23,711 nucleotides of DNA from BM707 sp041592975 (GTDB taxonomy: Bacteria > Desulfobacterota > Desulfuromonadia > Desulfuromonadales > UBA2294), in NCBI GenBank assembly GCA_041592975.1, contig JBFHOZ010000017.1, forward strand, positions 1 through 23,711. The letters are read 5' to 3'. Each line of letters opens with the position of its first letter. Within the stretch, counting starts at the first letter, position 1. Both the position numbers and the translations under genes were made by a program. This document shows positions 7,578 through 15,720 of the stretch, piece after piece. The notes below the pieces were generated by a model. It ran no database searches and was not told the DNA's origin. It saw only the letters and a program-made list of their open reading frames with translations.

Positions 7578-8380
7578 TGGAGAAGAGATTCCTGACACCG
7601 ACCGAAGCCGCCGAAGCGGTCATGGTCAACGGCCGCCGGGTCCTGACCCAGCCGACGATCAACACCGTCGTCCTGAGCCTGCTGGCCGGATTCTATATCG
7701 CCTTCGGCGCCCAGCTGGCGACCGTGGTCACCCACGACGCCGCTGCGCACGTCGGCGGCGGGATCGCCCGGTTCCTCGGCGGCAGCGTCTTCTCCATCGG
7801 CCTGATGCTGGTCATCGTCTGCGGTGCCGAGCTCTTCACCGGCAACACCCTGCTGGCCAAGTCCGCCCTGCACGGGCAGATCCCCTGGGGCAAACTGGCG
7901 GAAAACTGGATCATCGTCATCCTCGGCAACTTGGTCGCGTCGGTGCTCTTTGCCTGGCTGATGTCCCGCTCCGGCCTGCTCGTCGGCGGGGTCGGCGAAC
8001 ATGCGGTCGGCATCGCCGCCCGCAAGTGCAACCTCCCCTTCTCCGAAGCGCTGATCCGGGGAATCTTCTGCAACTGGCTGGTCTGCCTTGCTATTTTCAT
8101 GGCCGCGGCCGCCCGCGATATCAGCGGCAAGATTCTTGCCTGCTATGCTCCGATCATGGCCTTCGTCGCCAGCGGTTTCGAACACAGCGTCGCCAACATG
8201 TACTTCGTTCCGGCCGGGCTGTTCACAGCTGCCCGGACCGGGCAGTTCCCCGCCGGGCTCGACTGGTCGACGTTCCTGTTCGGCAACCTTCTCCCGGTCA
8301 CCCTGGGAAACATCATCGGCGGCTGCGTGTTCGTGGCGGGAGCCTACTGGTTTATCCACCTGCGGGGGAAACAGGCATAA
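7577..8380 (+). CDS. Formate/nitrite transporter (FNT) family channel
   Basis: FNT proteins are inner-membrane pentameric channels that pass small monovalent anions such as formate, nitrite, hydrosulfide or lactate. The 267-residue protein has six hydrophobic segments (roughly 30-52, 66-90, 109-130, 160-180, 187-213 and 232-260). It carries the family signatures CGAELFTGN (82-90), RGIFCNWLVCLA (161-172) and GFEHSVANMYF (200-210), where H203 is the conserved pore histidine, plus GNIIGG (244-249). The ATG overlaps the aminotransferase stop (TGATG), so it is the second gene of a two-gene operon. It converges on recJ with only 24 nt between the stops and no clear terminator. Formate is the default guess in an anaerobe, but the anion is not determined by the sequence. 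Confidence 0.93.
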   Translation: MEKRFLTPTEAAEAVMVNGRRVLTQPTINTVVLSLLAGFYIAFGAQLATVVTHDAAAHVGGGIARFLGGSVFSIGLMLVIVCGAELFTGNTLLAKSALHGQIPWGKLAENWIIVILGNLVASVLFAWLMSRSGLLVGGVGEHAVGIAARKCNLPFSEALIRGIFCNWLVCLAIFMAAAARDISGKILACYAPIMAFVASGFEHSVANMYFVPAGLFTAARTGQFPAGLDWSTFLFGNLLPVTLGNIIGGCVFVAGAYWFIHLRGKQA

Positions 8381-8404
8381 GAGCCGCGGAGCCGGGCTGC
8401 CACG

Positions 8405-10144
8405 TCAAACGGTGCGGCCAGAGCCCTCGTCGCTTCGGCAGAAATCCCTGATCCTCAACTGCACCTCGGTCCGTCCGTTCCAGCGGTTCAGCTCCGGTAC
8501 GAACAGCAGGTCGATCTCCCCCCGGAGCGCTTCGATTCTTTCCGCCATGCCGAAGGCGATGCAGGAGAGCGAATAGCCGTCCTGGCGGGCCGTGAACTTC
8601 AGGTGCCGCTCGCCGACAACCTTGGCACCCATGACGTCGACGCCGCGCACGACCAGGTGCGGCGCCGGATTCCCCATCCCGAACGGCGCCAGCCGTTCGA
8701 GCTCCTGCACGCAATCGACGGTCAGTTCCTCGATCAGCACCTCGTCGTCGAACTCGACGTTCGGAGCCGCGGGCGCAGGCTGCTGTCCGGCCACCGCGGC
8801 CTCGAAGGCGGCGGCGAACCGGTCGATCTCGCCGGTATCGACCGAGAGTCCGGCGGCGGCGGCGTGCCCGCCGAAACCTTTGAGCGTCGCCGCGCATTCC
8901 GCCAGTGCCTGGTAGAGATGGATTTCGCGGGTCGAGCGACCCGACCCCCTGGCCTGCCCGTTCTCGATGGCGAGCAGGAAGGTCGGCCGGTAGTAGCGTT
9001 CAACCAGGCGGCTGGCGACGATGCCGATCACCCCGGGGTGCCAGTCGGCATCGGCAAGGACAATCGACCGCTTCGCCTCGTCCAGTCCGGAAACCGCCTC
9101 TTCGGCCTGTCGCAAGGTGCGCGCCTCGATATCCTGCCGCTCCCGGTTGAAGCCGTCCAGCAGGCTGGCAACCTCGTCCGCCTCGTCGGAATCGCCGGAG
9201 AGCAGCAGCCTGACACCGAGTGCGGCGTCCTCGATCCTGCCGGCAGCGTTGAGGCGCGGCCCGAGCTTGAAGCCGACGACGCCGGAGTCGATCTCCGCGA
9301 CCCCGGCTACCCGCTGCAGCGCCATCACACCGATTCGAGAACCGCCGTTGAGCACCTGCAACCCGACTCTCGTCAGCACGCGGTTGACCCCGGTCAACGG
9401 CACAACGTCGGCGATCGTTCCGAGGGCGACGAGGTCGAGAACGTGACGCAGGTCCGGTTCCGGGAGGGCATCGCTGAAACACCCCCTTTGCCGCAGGGCC
9501 TTGCGCAGCCCGGCGGCGAGGAGAAAAGCGACGCCGACCCCGGCCAGCTCCTTGTCGGGATAGCTGCAACCTCTCTGGTGGGGGTTGATGACCGCCGCCG
9601 CCACCGGCAGCACCTCGGGTGGCTGATGATGATCGGTGATGATCAGGTCGATGCCGCAGGATGCGGCGATGCGCGCCTCCTCGACCGCCGTGACACCGCA
9701 GTCGACCGAGACGACGAGGGAAACGTTCTGGGCGGCGGCCTTTTCAAAGGCCTCGGCCGACAGGCCGTAGCCGTCCTTCAGGCGCAACGGGATGTGGTAG
9801 CCGACCTCGGCACCGACAGCATTGAGGAACTCGACCAGCAGGGCCGTGGCGCTGATGCCGTCGACATCGTAGTCGCCGTGCACCAGGATCTTCTCCCCCT
9901 CCTCGACGGCGCGAACCAGGCGGTCGACCGCCTCTTTCATCCCCTTGAGCAGGAACGGGTCGGGCAGATCGGCCAGCCGGCCGTTGAGAAACGCATCGGC
10001 CTTGTCGACTGAATCGTAACCGCGCCGGCAGAGGAGTCTGGCGACGAGGGGGGTGAGCTTCAGGCCGGTCGCGATGGCGACCGCAGCAGCGGTTTCCTGA
10101 CCGACGATGCGGCACTGCCAGTTTTTTCGGGTTATCGGTTCCAC
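8405..10144 (-). CDS. recJ: Single-stranded-DNA-specific exonuclease RecJ
   Basis: RecJ degrades single-stranded DNA 5' to 3' in recombination and mismatch or base-excision repair. In 579 residues the DHH phosphoesterase motifs run in order: VHGDYDVDGISATA (88-101), VSVDCGVT (145-152), TDHHQPP (170-176), INPHQ (186-190) and LGTIADVVPL (241-250). The DHHA1 motif GFGGHAAAAGL follows (423-433), and the C-terminal OB-like domain ends in NRWNGRTEVQLRIRD. The start is GTG at 10142-10144, lying inside the last codons of the beta-helix lipoprotein gene (13-nt overlap), with GGA a few bases upstream. Translation is therefore probably coupled to the lipoprotein. All metal ligands of the family appear intact. 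Confidence 0.96.
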   Translation of the reverse strand: MEPITRKNWQCRIVGQETAAAVAIATGLKLTPLVARLLCRRGYDSVDKADAFLNGRLADLPDPFLLKGMKEAVDRLVRAVEEGEKILVHGDYDVDGISATALLVEFLNAVGAEVGYHIPLRLKDGYGLSAEAFEKAAAQNVSLVVSVDCGVTAVEEARIAASCGIDLIITDHHQPPEVLPVAAAVINPHQRGCSYPDKELAGVGVAFLLAAGLRKALRQRGCFSDALPEPDLRHVLDLVALGTIADVVPLTGVNRVLTRVGLQVLNGGSRIGVMALQRVAGVAEIDSGVVGFKLGPRLNAAGRIEDAALGVRLLLSGDSDEADEVASLLDGFNRERQDIEARTLRQAEEAVSGLDEAKRSIVLADADWHPGVIGIVASRLVERYYRPTFLLAIENGQARGSGRSTREIHLYQALAECAATLKGFGGHAAAAGLSVDTGEIDRFAAAFEAAVAGQQPAPAAPNVEFDDEVLIEELTVDCVQELERLAPFGMGNPAPHLVVRGVDVMGAKVVGERHLKFTARQDGYSLSCIAFGMAERIEALRGEIDLLFVPELNRWNGRTEVQLRIRDFCRSDEGSGRTV

Positions 10145-11007
10145 GAAATTCCGCTGTCGGGGTCCGGCACGATCCGCAGGGGGGAGATCCGCACCCGCCC
10201 GAGGTAGGACTCGATCCGCCCGTCGAAAAAGGTTTCACCGATCGCCTCCTCGTCACCGCTCCCCCAGAAATTGCGCGGCATCACGACATCCTCGGGCACC
10301 TCCTCGCCGAGCACGACATTGCGGGCATTGTTCACGATCGTGTTGTTCTCGATGAGGTAGTTGCGCGGATGCGAGGTAATAAAGATCCCCTTGCCGTTAT
10401 TGACGATGTCGTTCTTGCAGATCACCGGCTGGCCGAAATGGAAGCGGACGCCGCTGCCGTTGTTGCGGATCAGATTGTTCTCGATCAGGATCTGGCTGGT
10501 GTGGAAGCGGATCGCCACCAGATTCTCCTCAAAGAGAGACTGCTCGATGTAGACGCGCGAATCCTGACTGTGAATGGCGCTGTCGGCCTGGCGGATGTGA
10601 ACGTACGCGAACGACGTGTCGAAACTTTCGACGATGTTGATCCCCCCCCAACTCCCCGGGGGCGCCGTCGGATCGACATGGCGGAATACGATCGGCCGCT
10701 CGGGTGTACCCTCGGCAATCAGCCTGCCGCGGACGATCAGCTCGCTGCCGGGGAAATTCGGGTGCTCGGTGAACCGGTCGTCCTCGCCGGCCGGATGGAA
10801 AAGGACCTCCGTCCCGGGGAGGATGGTCAGCCGCCCCCCCTCGACCAGTTCGACGTCCCCCCGCACATGGACCTGATCCGACCAGAGGATGTCCCCGGTC
10901 AGCACCCTGTCGGACGACTGGACATTGGCGACCGGCGTGGCGCAGCCGGCTGCCAGGACGAGCAGGGCCGTCAACCGGAGCGTTCTGTGTAAAATGGCGC
11001 GAATCAT
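10132..11007 (-). CDS. Right-handed parallel beta-helix lipoprotein
   Basis: Predicted exported lipoprotein of unknown function, 291 residues from the ATG at 11005-11007. An Arg-containing n-region and hydrophobic core lead to an AAGC lipobox with lipidated Cys at 22. Residue +2 is Ala rather than Asp, which in Proteobacteria favours the outer membrane. Residues about 60-230 show short repeated Asn-rich rungs such as IENNLIRNNGSG, ICKNDIVNNGKG and IENNTIVNNARN. This is the pattern of NosD/pectate-lyase-like beta helices, often involved in carbohydrate or surface binding. The frame continues two codons upstream to a TTG, but neither start has a Shine-Dalgarno sequence. The 20 bases before the ATG are the 3' arm and U-tract of an intrinsic terminator. 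It overlaps recJ by 13 nt. No catalytic residues can be assigned. Confidence 0.85.
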   Translation of the reverse strand: MIRAILHRTLRLTALLVLAAGCATPVANVQSSDRVLTGDILWSDQVHVRGDVELVEGGRLTILPGTEVLFHPAGEDDRFTEHPNFPGSELIVRGRLIAEGTPERPIVFRHVDPTAPPGSWGGINIVESFDTSFAYVHIRQADSAIHSQDSRVYIEQSLFEENLVAIRFHTSQILIENNLIRNNGSGVRFHFGQPVICKNDIVNNGKGIFITSHPRNYLIENNTIVNNARNVVLGEEVPEDVVMPRNFWGSGDEEAIGETFFDGRIESYLGRVRISPLRIVPDPDSGISWNR

Positions 11008-11043
11008 AAACAAAACGGCCGGCCGGGAAATCCCGACCGGCCG
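11008..11043 (-). terminator. Intrinsic terminator after the TPR gene, abutting the lipoprotein start
   Basis: In minus-strand RNA, 11031-11043 pairs with 11016-11028 over 13 positions, all Watson-Crick except one U-G wobble (at 11036/11023). The stem is very GC-rich and the loop is 2-4 nt. It is followed by UUUUGUUU (11015-11008). The hairpin begins four bases after the TPR stop codon, and the U-tract ends at the base before the lipoprotein ATG. Confidence 0.82.
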
Positions 11044-11047
11044 GTCA

Positions 11048-11623
11048 TCACTTGTTGCCGGTCGTCGGCGGATGGGTTTTCATGAACTCGACCTCGGCAC
11101 GGATCTGGTCCGTCGACTGGCCGGGCGGGGCAATCTCGAGGAACTTCTCCCAAACCTCGATCGCCTTGTCGAAATCCTTCAGATCGTAGCGGTAGACGAC
11201 GCCGAGGTTGTAGAGGCTCTGGGTGTGCATCGGGCTGAGCCGGCTGGCTTTCTGGAAGTTCTCCACGGCCCGGTCGTACCAGCCGAGCTTGCGGAACATC
11301 ACCCCCTGGTCGGTCAGCACGTTCGGATCGGCGGCGTCCATCTCCAGGGCCTTTTCGTAGGCCTCGACCGCCTGCATGTACTGGTTCGAGTCGAAGTAGT
11401 TGTTGCCGAGCTGCACCCAGGCGGTGCGGTTCTGCGGCTCCCTGGCGACGACCTCCTTGAGCATCTTGATGTTCTGGTCGTAGTTGGCGACCGGCGCCGC
11501 GACCGGTGCGGGGCCCGAAGACGACCCGGCCGGCGCGTCGCTCCCCTTGTTGCCGACGATGATGCCGACCAGCAGACCGACGATCAGGGCGACAGCGAGA
11601 AAAAACAGGTTCTCCTTCTTCAT
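11048..11623 (-). CDS. Membrane-anchored tetratricopeptide-repeat protein
   Basis: Small TPR protein of unknown specific role, 191 residues. An N-terminal signal anchor (about 5-24: LFFLAVALIVGLLVGIIVG) is followed by a Pro/Ala/Ser-rich linker (27-47). Three TPR units follow at about 67-98, 100-133 and 134-167, with the usual W/L-G-Y and A-Y-EKAL patterns. TPR arrays are protein-binding scaffolds. Topology with the repeats in the periplasm is inferred from the single N-terminal segment with KK before it. The ATG overlaps the secF stop (ATGA), with GGGAGG as ribosome site. It therefore belongs to the Sec operon and might assist secretion or envelope assembly. Two in-frame TGA stops in tandem precede the terminator. 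A generic periplasmic TPR protein is the most I can claim. Confidence 0.85.
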   Translation of the reverse strand: MKKENLFFLAVALIVGLLVGIIVGNKGSDAPAGSSSGPAPVAAPVANYDQNIKMLKEVVAREPQNRTAWVQLGNNYFDSNQYMQAVEAYEKALEMDAADPNVLTDQGVMFRKLGWYDRAVENFQKASRLSPMHTQSLYNLGVVYRYDLKDFDKAIEVWEKFLEIAPPGQSTDQIRAEVEFMKTHPPTTGNK

Positions 11624-12543
11624 GCGGTCCTCCCGGCTGCCTTGCGTGCAGCCTTGACGTTCTCCCAGTATAGCAGCAGCGGACTGGCGATGAAAATCGA
11701 CGAGTAGGTTCCGACGAGGACGCCGATCAGCAGGGCAAAGGCGAAGTTGTGAATGACGCCGCCGCCGAAGACGAACAGGGCGAGAACCACCAGCAGGGTC
11801 GTTCCCGAGGTCAGGATCGTCCGCGAAAGGGTCTCGTTGATGCTGCGGTTGACAATGGTCGCGAAGCTCTCCTTGCTCAGCTTGCCCATGTTCTCGCGGA
11901 TCCGGTCGTAGACGATGATGGTGTCGTTGAGCGAATAGCCGATGATCGCCAGAAAGGCGGCGATGATCGGCAGGTCGATCTCCTTGCCGAACAGCGAGAA
12001 GGCGCCGAGGGTGATGCCGACGTCGTGCAGCAGGGCGATGATCGCGCCGATGGCGAAGCGGAATTCGAACCGCCAGGTGATGTAGAGAAGGATACCGACC
12101 ATGGCGTAGAGGATCGCCAGGACCCCCTTCTCCCTCAGATCGGCGCCGACCTTCGGCCCGACCATTTCCGAACGACGCAGCTCGACCATGTCGGCGCCGT
12201 AATGGGCCGAGAGGGCCTCCTTGATGTCGCGGCTCAGCCCCTCGAGCTCCGAGCTGGTGTTGGCGGCCCGGACCAGAAACTCGTTGGCCTCGTCACCGAA
12301 GGTCTGAACAACCAGCCCTCCCAGCTTCAGAGATGCCAGCGCCTCCTTCATCTCGACCGGACCGGTCTTCTGGCCGACCTTCACCTGCACCAGGGTTCCG
12401 CCGGCGAAGTCGATGCCGTAATTCGGTCCGCCCTCAACGATGAGCGAGGCGGCGCCGACGACCAGGATGATGATCGAAAGGAGGAGCGCCAGCTTCCGTT
12501 TGCCGACGAAATCGATATTGATGTCGTGCTTGATCAGTTGCAT
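11620..12543 (-). CDS. secF: Protein translocase subunit SecF
   Basis: SecF partners SecD in the inner membrane and uses proton-motive force to help pull proteins out of the SecYEG channel. The 307-residue protein has a first membrane helix (about 18-36), then YGIDFAGGTLVQV, the SecD/SecF signature. A short periplasmic domain follows, then a five-helix C-terminal half containing ALLHDVGITLGAFSLFG and IGYSLNDTIIVYDRIRENMG, the RND-like conserved stretches with the Asp/Arg residues used in proton transfer. The ATG at 12541-12543 has a strong AGGGAGG site six bases upstream, starting 10 nt after the secD stop. Length and motif content are normal. Confidence 0.97.
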   Translation of the reverse strand: MQLIKHDINIDFVGKRKLALLLSIIILVVGAASLIVEGGPNYGIDFAGGTLVQVKVGQKTGPVEMKEALASLKLGGLVVQTFGDEANEFLVRAANTSSELEGLSRDIKEALSAHYGADMVELRRSEMVGPKVGADLREKGVLAILYAMVGILLYITWRFEFRFAIGAIIALLHDVGITLGAFSLFGKEIDLPIIAAFLAIIGYSLNDTIIVYDRIRENMGKLSKESFATIVNRSINETLSRTILTSGTTLLVVLALFVFGGGVIHNFAFALLIGVLVGTYSSIFIASPLLLYWENVKAARKAAGRTA

Positions 12544-12553
12544 CGGTTCCTCC

Positions 12554-14152
12554 CTATATGCTCAATTTCTTGACCTGGCCGCGGGCCAGGAAGAAATCGA
12601 AGACCAGACGTGTGACGAAAATTGCGGTGAACAACGACGCCAGGATGCCGATCGACAGGGTGACGGCAAACCCCTGCACCGGTCCGGTACCGAACTGGAA
12701 CAGGACGACGGCGGCGATCAGGGTGGTGATGTTGGCGTCGATGATGGTCAGGAAAGCCTTGCCGTAGCCCGACTCGACAGCCAGGTGCGGCGGCCGGCCG
12801 GTGCGCAGCTCCTCGCGGATCCGTTCGAAGATCAGCACGTTGGCGTCGACCGCCATGCCGACCGTCAGCACGATGCCGGCAATGCCGGGCAGGGTCAGGG
12901 TCGCCTTGAACAGTGACAGCATCGCCATGATGAAGACCAGGTTGAGCACCAGGGCGAGGTTGGCGATCAGGCCGGAGAGCCGGTAGTAGACGAGCATCGC
13001 CAGCACGACCAGCAGGGCGCCGATCATGATCGAGGTCTGACCGCTGTTGATGGAATCCTGGCCGAGGGAAGGTCCGACGGTCCGGTTCTCGAGGATGTTG
13101 ACCGGCGCCGGCAGCGAGCCGGCACGCAGGATGATCGCCAGGTCGGTCGCCTCCTGCTCGGTGAAGCGGCCGCTGATCTGGGCCGAGCCGCCGGAGATCC
13201 GCTCGCGGATGACCGGGGCCGAGTAGACCGAATCGTCAAGGATGATCGCCATCCGCCGGCCGACGTTGGCAGCGGTGATCTGTTCGAAGCGCTTGGCGCC
13301 GATGGCGTTGAAGTCGATGGTGACGTACGGCTCGTTGAACCGGGTGTCGATCCGCACCTGGGCGTCGGAGAGGTAGTCACCGGTGAGGGTGGTGCGGCTC
13401 TCGACGACGATCGGCGTTTCGGTGACCGCCCCGGTCGAGCGGTTGACGTTTTTCTCGTACAGAAGCTCGGACCCCGGGGGGAGATTCCCCTTGAGGGCCT
13501 CCTGGGGGTTGACCTCCTCGACCACCATCTTGAACTCGAGCCGGGCGGTCTTGCCGAGCAGGGAGATCGCCCGGTCCGGGTCCTCGACGCCCGGCAGTTG
13601 CACCAGGATGCGGTTGCCGGTCTGGCGCTGCAGAACCGGCTCGCTGACGCCGAACTGATCGATCCGGTTGCGCAGGGTCTCGAGGGCCTGGCGGATGGCG
13701 TATTCGCGCGTCGCCTCGATATCCTGGTCGCTCAGGCGAAAATTCTTCCGGATGTATCCCCCCTCGGCGGGCAGGGTCATCGGCTCGAGGTTGGCGAAGG
13801 TTTCGGCCATCAGGGCATCGACCTCCTTGCCGGCCTCCTCGTCGTAAACGGTGACGACCATCCGCTCGCCCGGCTGCCGTTCGACCCGCTTGAAAATGAT
13901 GTCCTTCTCCCGCAGGAGGTCCTCCACCTGAACGACGATGCCGTCGATGCGGCTTTCGACCGCCTTGTCCACGTCGACGCCGAGAACCAGGTGCATCCCC
14001 CCCTGCAGGTCGAGCCCCTTGTGAATCGGGGCGAAGGTGTCGGTCCACCAGCCCGGGAGCCCGTCTTTCATGAAGGTCGGGGCGAGAGCGAAAAATGAAA
14101 GAACCAGACAGAAGAGGACCACCCCTCCCCGCCATTTGATGCTTGCTGTCAT
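12554..14152 (-). CDS. secD: Protein translocase subunit SecD
   Basis: SecD forms the large periplasmic P1 domain of the SecDF complex and completes export. The protein is 532 residues. It has an N-terminal membrane helix (about 9-27), then KGLDLQGGMHLVLGVD, a long periplasmic domain containing FNAIGAKRFEQIT, DDSVYSAPVI and AIILRAGSLPAPV, and five C-terminal helices with GMAVDANVLIFERIREEL and IDANITTLIAA. The D of VDAN and the R of ERIREE are the conserved proton-path residues. The ATG at 14150-14152 has AGGAG about 12 nt upstream, a loose spacing. It sits between yajC (39 nt upstream) and secF, the classical yajC-secD-secF order. Confidence 0.97.
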   Translation of the reverse strand: MTASIKWRGGVVLFCLVLSFFALAPTFMKDGLPGWWTDTFAPIHKGLDLQGGMHLVLGVDVDKAVESRIDGIVVQVEDLLREKDIIFKRVERQPGERMVVTVYDEEAGKEVDALMAETFANLEPMTLPAEGGYIRKNFRLSDQDIEATREYAIRQALETLRNRIDQFGVSEPVLQRQTGNRILVQLPGVEDPDRAISLLGKTARLEFKMVVEEVNPQEALKGNLPPGSELLYEKNVNRSTGAVTETPIVVESRTTLTGDYLSDAQVRIDTRFNEPYVTIDFNAIGAKRFEQITAANVGRRMAIILDDSVYSAPVIRERISGGSAQISGRFTEQEATDLAIILRAGSLPAPVNILENRTVGPSLGQDSINSGQTSIMIGALLVVLAMLVYYRLSGLIANLALVLNLVFIMAMLSLFKATLTLPGIAGIVLTVGMAVDANVLIFERIREELRTGRPPHLAVESGYGKAFLTIIDANITTLIAAVVLFQFGTGPVQGFAVTLSIGILASLFTAIFVTRLVFDFFLARGQVKKLSI

Positions 14153-14191
14153 AGCGTTATATCACTCCTGGATACGGGGCCGCCGGCCCCT

Positions 14192-14524
14192 CTACTCGAC
14201 GTCCTGCCCCTGCTTGCTGACGATGGAGGTGCGGTTGATCTTGATCTTTACCCCGGAGGCGATTTCGACGGTGACCACCTTCTCCTGCAGGCCGGCAACC
14301 CTGCCGTGGATACCGCCGGCGGTGACCACCTGATCGCCGAGGGAGAGGTTCTCCGTCAGCTCCTTGTGCGCCTTCGCCCGTTTCGTCTGCGGGCGGATCA
14401 GCAGGAAATAGAAGATGGCGAACATGATCACCAGCATGATGATCCCCTCGTAGCCGCCCCCTCCCTGCTGGGCATTCGGGGCCATGGCGTGAGCATCGGT
14501 CACAAAGAAATTCAATACATTCAT
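14192..14524 (-). CDS. yajC: Preprotein translocase subunit YajC
   Basis: YajC is a small single-span inner-membrane protein that associates with SecDF and YidC. It has 110 residues. A short N-terminal stretch leads into a membrane helix (about 27-45), then the family hallmark FYFLLIRPQTKRAKAH and a cytoplasmic SH3-like domain with LSLGDQVVTAGGIHGRV. The ATG at 14522-14524 follows an ideal AAGGAG site six bases away. It lies between tgt and secD on the same strand, the standard arrangement. Confidence 0.96.
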   Translation of the reverse strand: MNVLNFFVTDAHAMAPNAQQGGGGYEGIIMLVIMFAIFYFLLIRPQTKRAKAHKELTENLSLGDQVVTAGGIHGRVAGLQEKVVTVEIASGVKIKINRTSIVSKQGQDVE

Positions 14525-14569
14525 TTTTTTCTCCTTTTAGAGTGCACGTATTTGCAGCTATTTATCGAT

Positions 14570-15703
14570 CTATGCAATAGTCGTTTCGTTGTCGGTGAGT
14601 CGCTGGCGGTAGAACCGGTCCCGGAAATCACTGAATTCGCCGTTGTCGATCGCTACCCGCATCTGCGACATCAGGTTGAGATAATAATGCAGATTATGGT
14701 GCGTATTCAATACCGAAGCGAGAATTTCGTTGCTTTGGTAGAGATGCCGCAGGTAGGCGCGGCTGTAGTGCCGGCAGACATAGCAGTCGCAGGCCGGGTC
14801 GACCGGCTCGCGATCGTCGCGAAAGCGCGCCTGCTTGATGCTGATTTTGCCGAAAGAGGTGAACAGCACCCCGTTGCGGGCGTTGCGGGTCGGCATGACG
14901 CAGTCGAACATGTCGGCGCCACGCGCGACCGCCTCCACCAGGTTTTCCGGGGTGCCGACCCCCATGATGTAGCGCGGCGCGTCGGCGGGGAGATGCGGCA
15001 GCGTCTGCTCCATCATCTCGTACATCAGCTCGGCCCCCTCGCCGACCGACAGACCGCCGACGGCATAGCCGTCGAAGCCGATGCCGACCAGCTCCTCGGC
15101 GCTCTGCCGCCGCAGGTCGGGGAACATCCCCCCCTGGACGATACCGAACAGGAGGGCGTCGTCGTCCGAATTCCGCGCCGCCTTGCAGCGCCGCGCCCAG
15201 CGCCCCGACAGGGCCGTCGAGGCGGCGGTATACTCGCGCGTCGACGGATACGGGATACACTCGTCGAACGCCATGATAATATCGGCCCCGAGCGTCTCCT
15301 GTACTTCGATCGACAGTTCCGGGGTCAGCTTGTGGGAGGAGCCGTCGAGGTGCGACTGGAACACCACCCCCTCCTCGTCGATCTTGCGAAGGTCACCGAG
15401 GCTGAACACCTGGAAACCGCCGCTGTCGGTCAGGATCGGCCGGTCCCAGTTCATGAATTCGTGCAGCCCGCCCATCTGGCCGACAAGCTCGTGGCCGGGG
15501 CGCAAAAAGAGATGGTAGGTATTGGCCAGAATGATCTGCGCACCGATTTCTTCCAGAGCCTCGGGCAGAATCCCCTTGACCGTCGCCTGGGTGCCGACCG
15601 GCATGAAGACCGGCGTCTCGATCACCCCGCGTCGGGTTCTGACCCGCCCCCGGCGGGCGGACGTCGCGAAGTCGGTTTTTAAAAGATCAAAGCAGTCAGC
15701 CAC
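14570..15703 (-). CDS. tgt: tRNA-guanine transglycosylase (queuine/preQ1)
   Basis: Exchanges guanine-34 of GUN-anticodon tRNAs for preQ1 in queuosine synthesis. From the GTG at 15701-15703 the protein is 377 residues, the family norm. Visible are LTDSGGFQVFSL (91-102, catalytic D93), AFDECIPYPSTREY (145-158), GIVQGGMFPDLR (187-198), GYAVGGLSVGE (212-222) and FDCVMPTRNARNG (266-278, nucleophile D267). The zinc site is C305-x-C307-x2-C310 with H336. The frame runs 86 codons farther upstream, but that part is out-of-frame queA shadow. The GTG is 17 nt after the queA stop with GGGAA upstream, so I chose it. Confidence 0.96.
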   Translation of the reverse strand: MADCFDLLKTDFATSARRGRVRTRRGVIETPVFMPVGTQATVKGILPEALEEIGAQIILANTYHLFLRPGHELVGQMGGLHEFMNWDRPILTDSGGFQVFSLGDLRKIDEEGVVFQSHLDGSSHKLTPELSIEVQETLGADIIMAFDECIPYPSTREYTAASTALSGRWARRCKAARNSDDDALLFGIVQGGMFPDLRRQSAEELVGIGFDGYAVGGLSVGEGAELMYEMMEQTLPHLPADAPRYIMGVGTPENLVEAVARGADMFDCVMPTRNARNGVLFTSFGKISIKQARFRDDREPVDPACDCYVCRHYSRAYLRHLYQSNEILASVLNTHHNLHYYLNLMSQMRVAIDNGEFSDFRDRFYRQRLTDNETTIA

Positions 15704-15720
15704 GATTCGTTCCCGGGATA

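Noticed and set aside
6372..7598. 408-codon minus-strand frame opposite the aminotransferase
   Set aside because: The plus-strand gene has all PLP-site residues and a promoter plus ribosome site; the antisense frame has no features.
8603..10012. 469-codon plus-strand open frame
   Set aside because: Lies entirely opposite recJ, whose DHH and DHHA1 motifs are intact; no ribosome site or domain.
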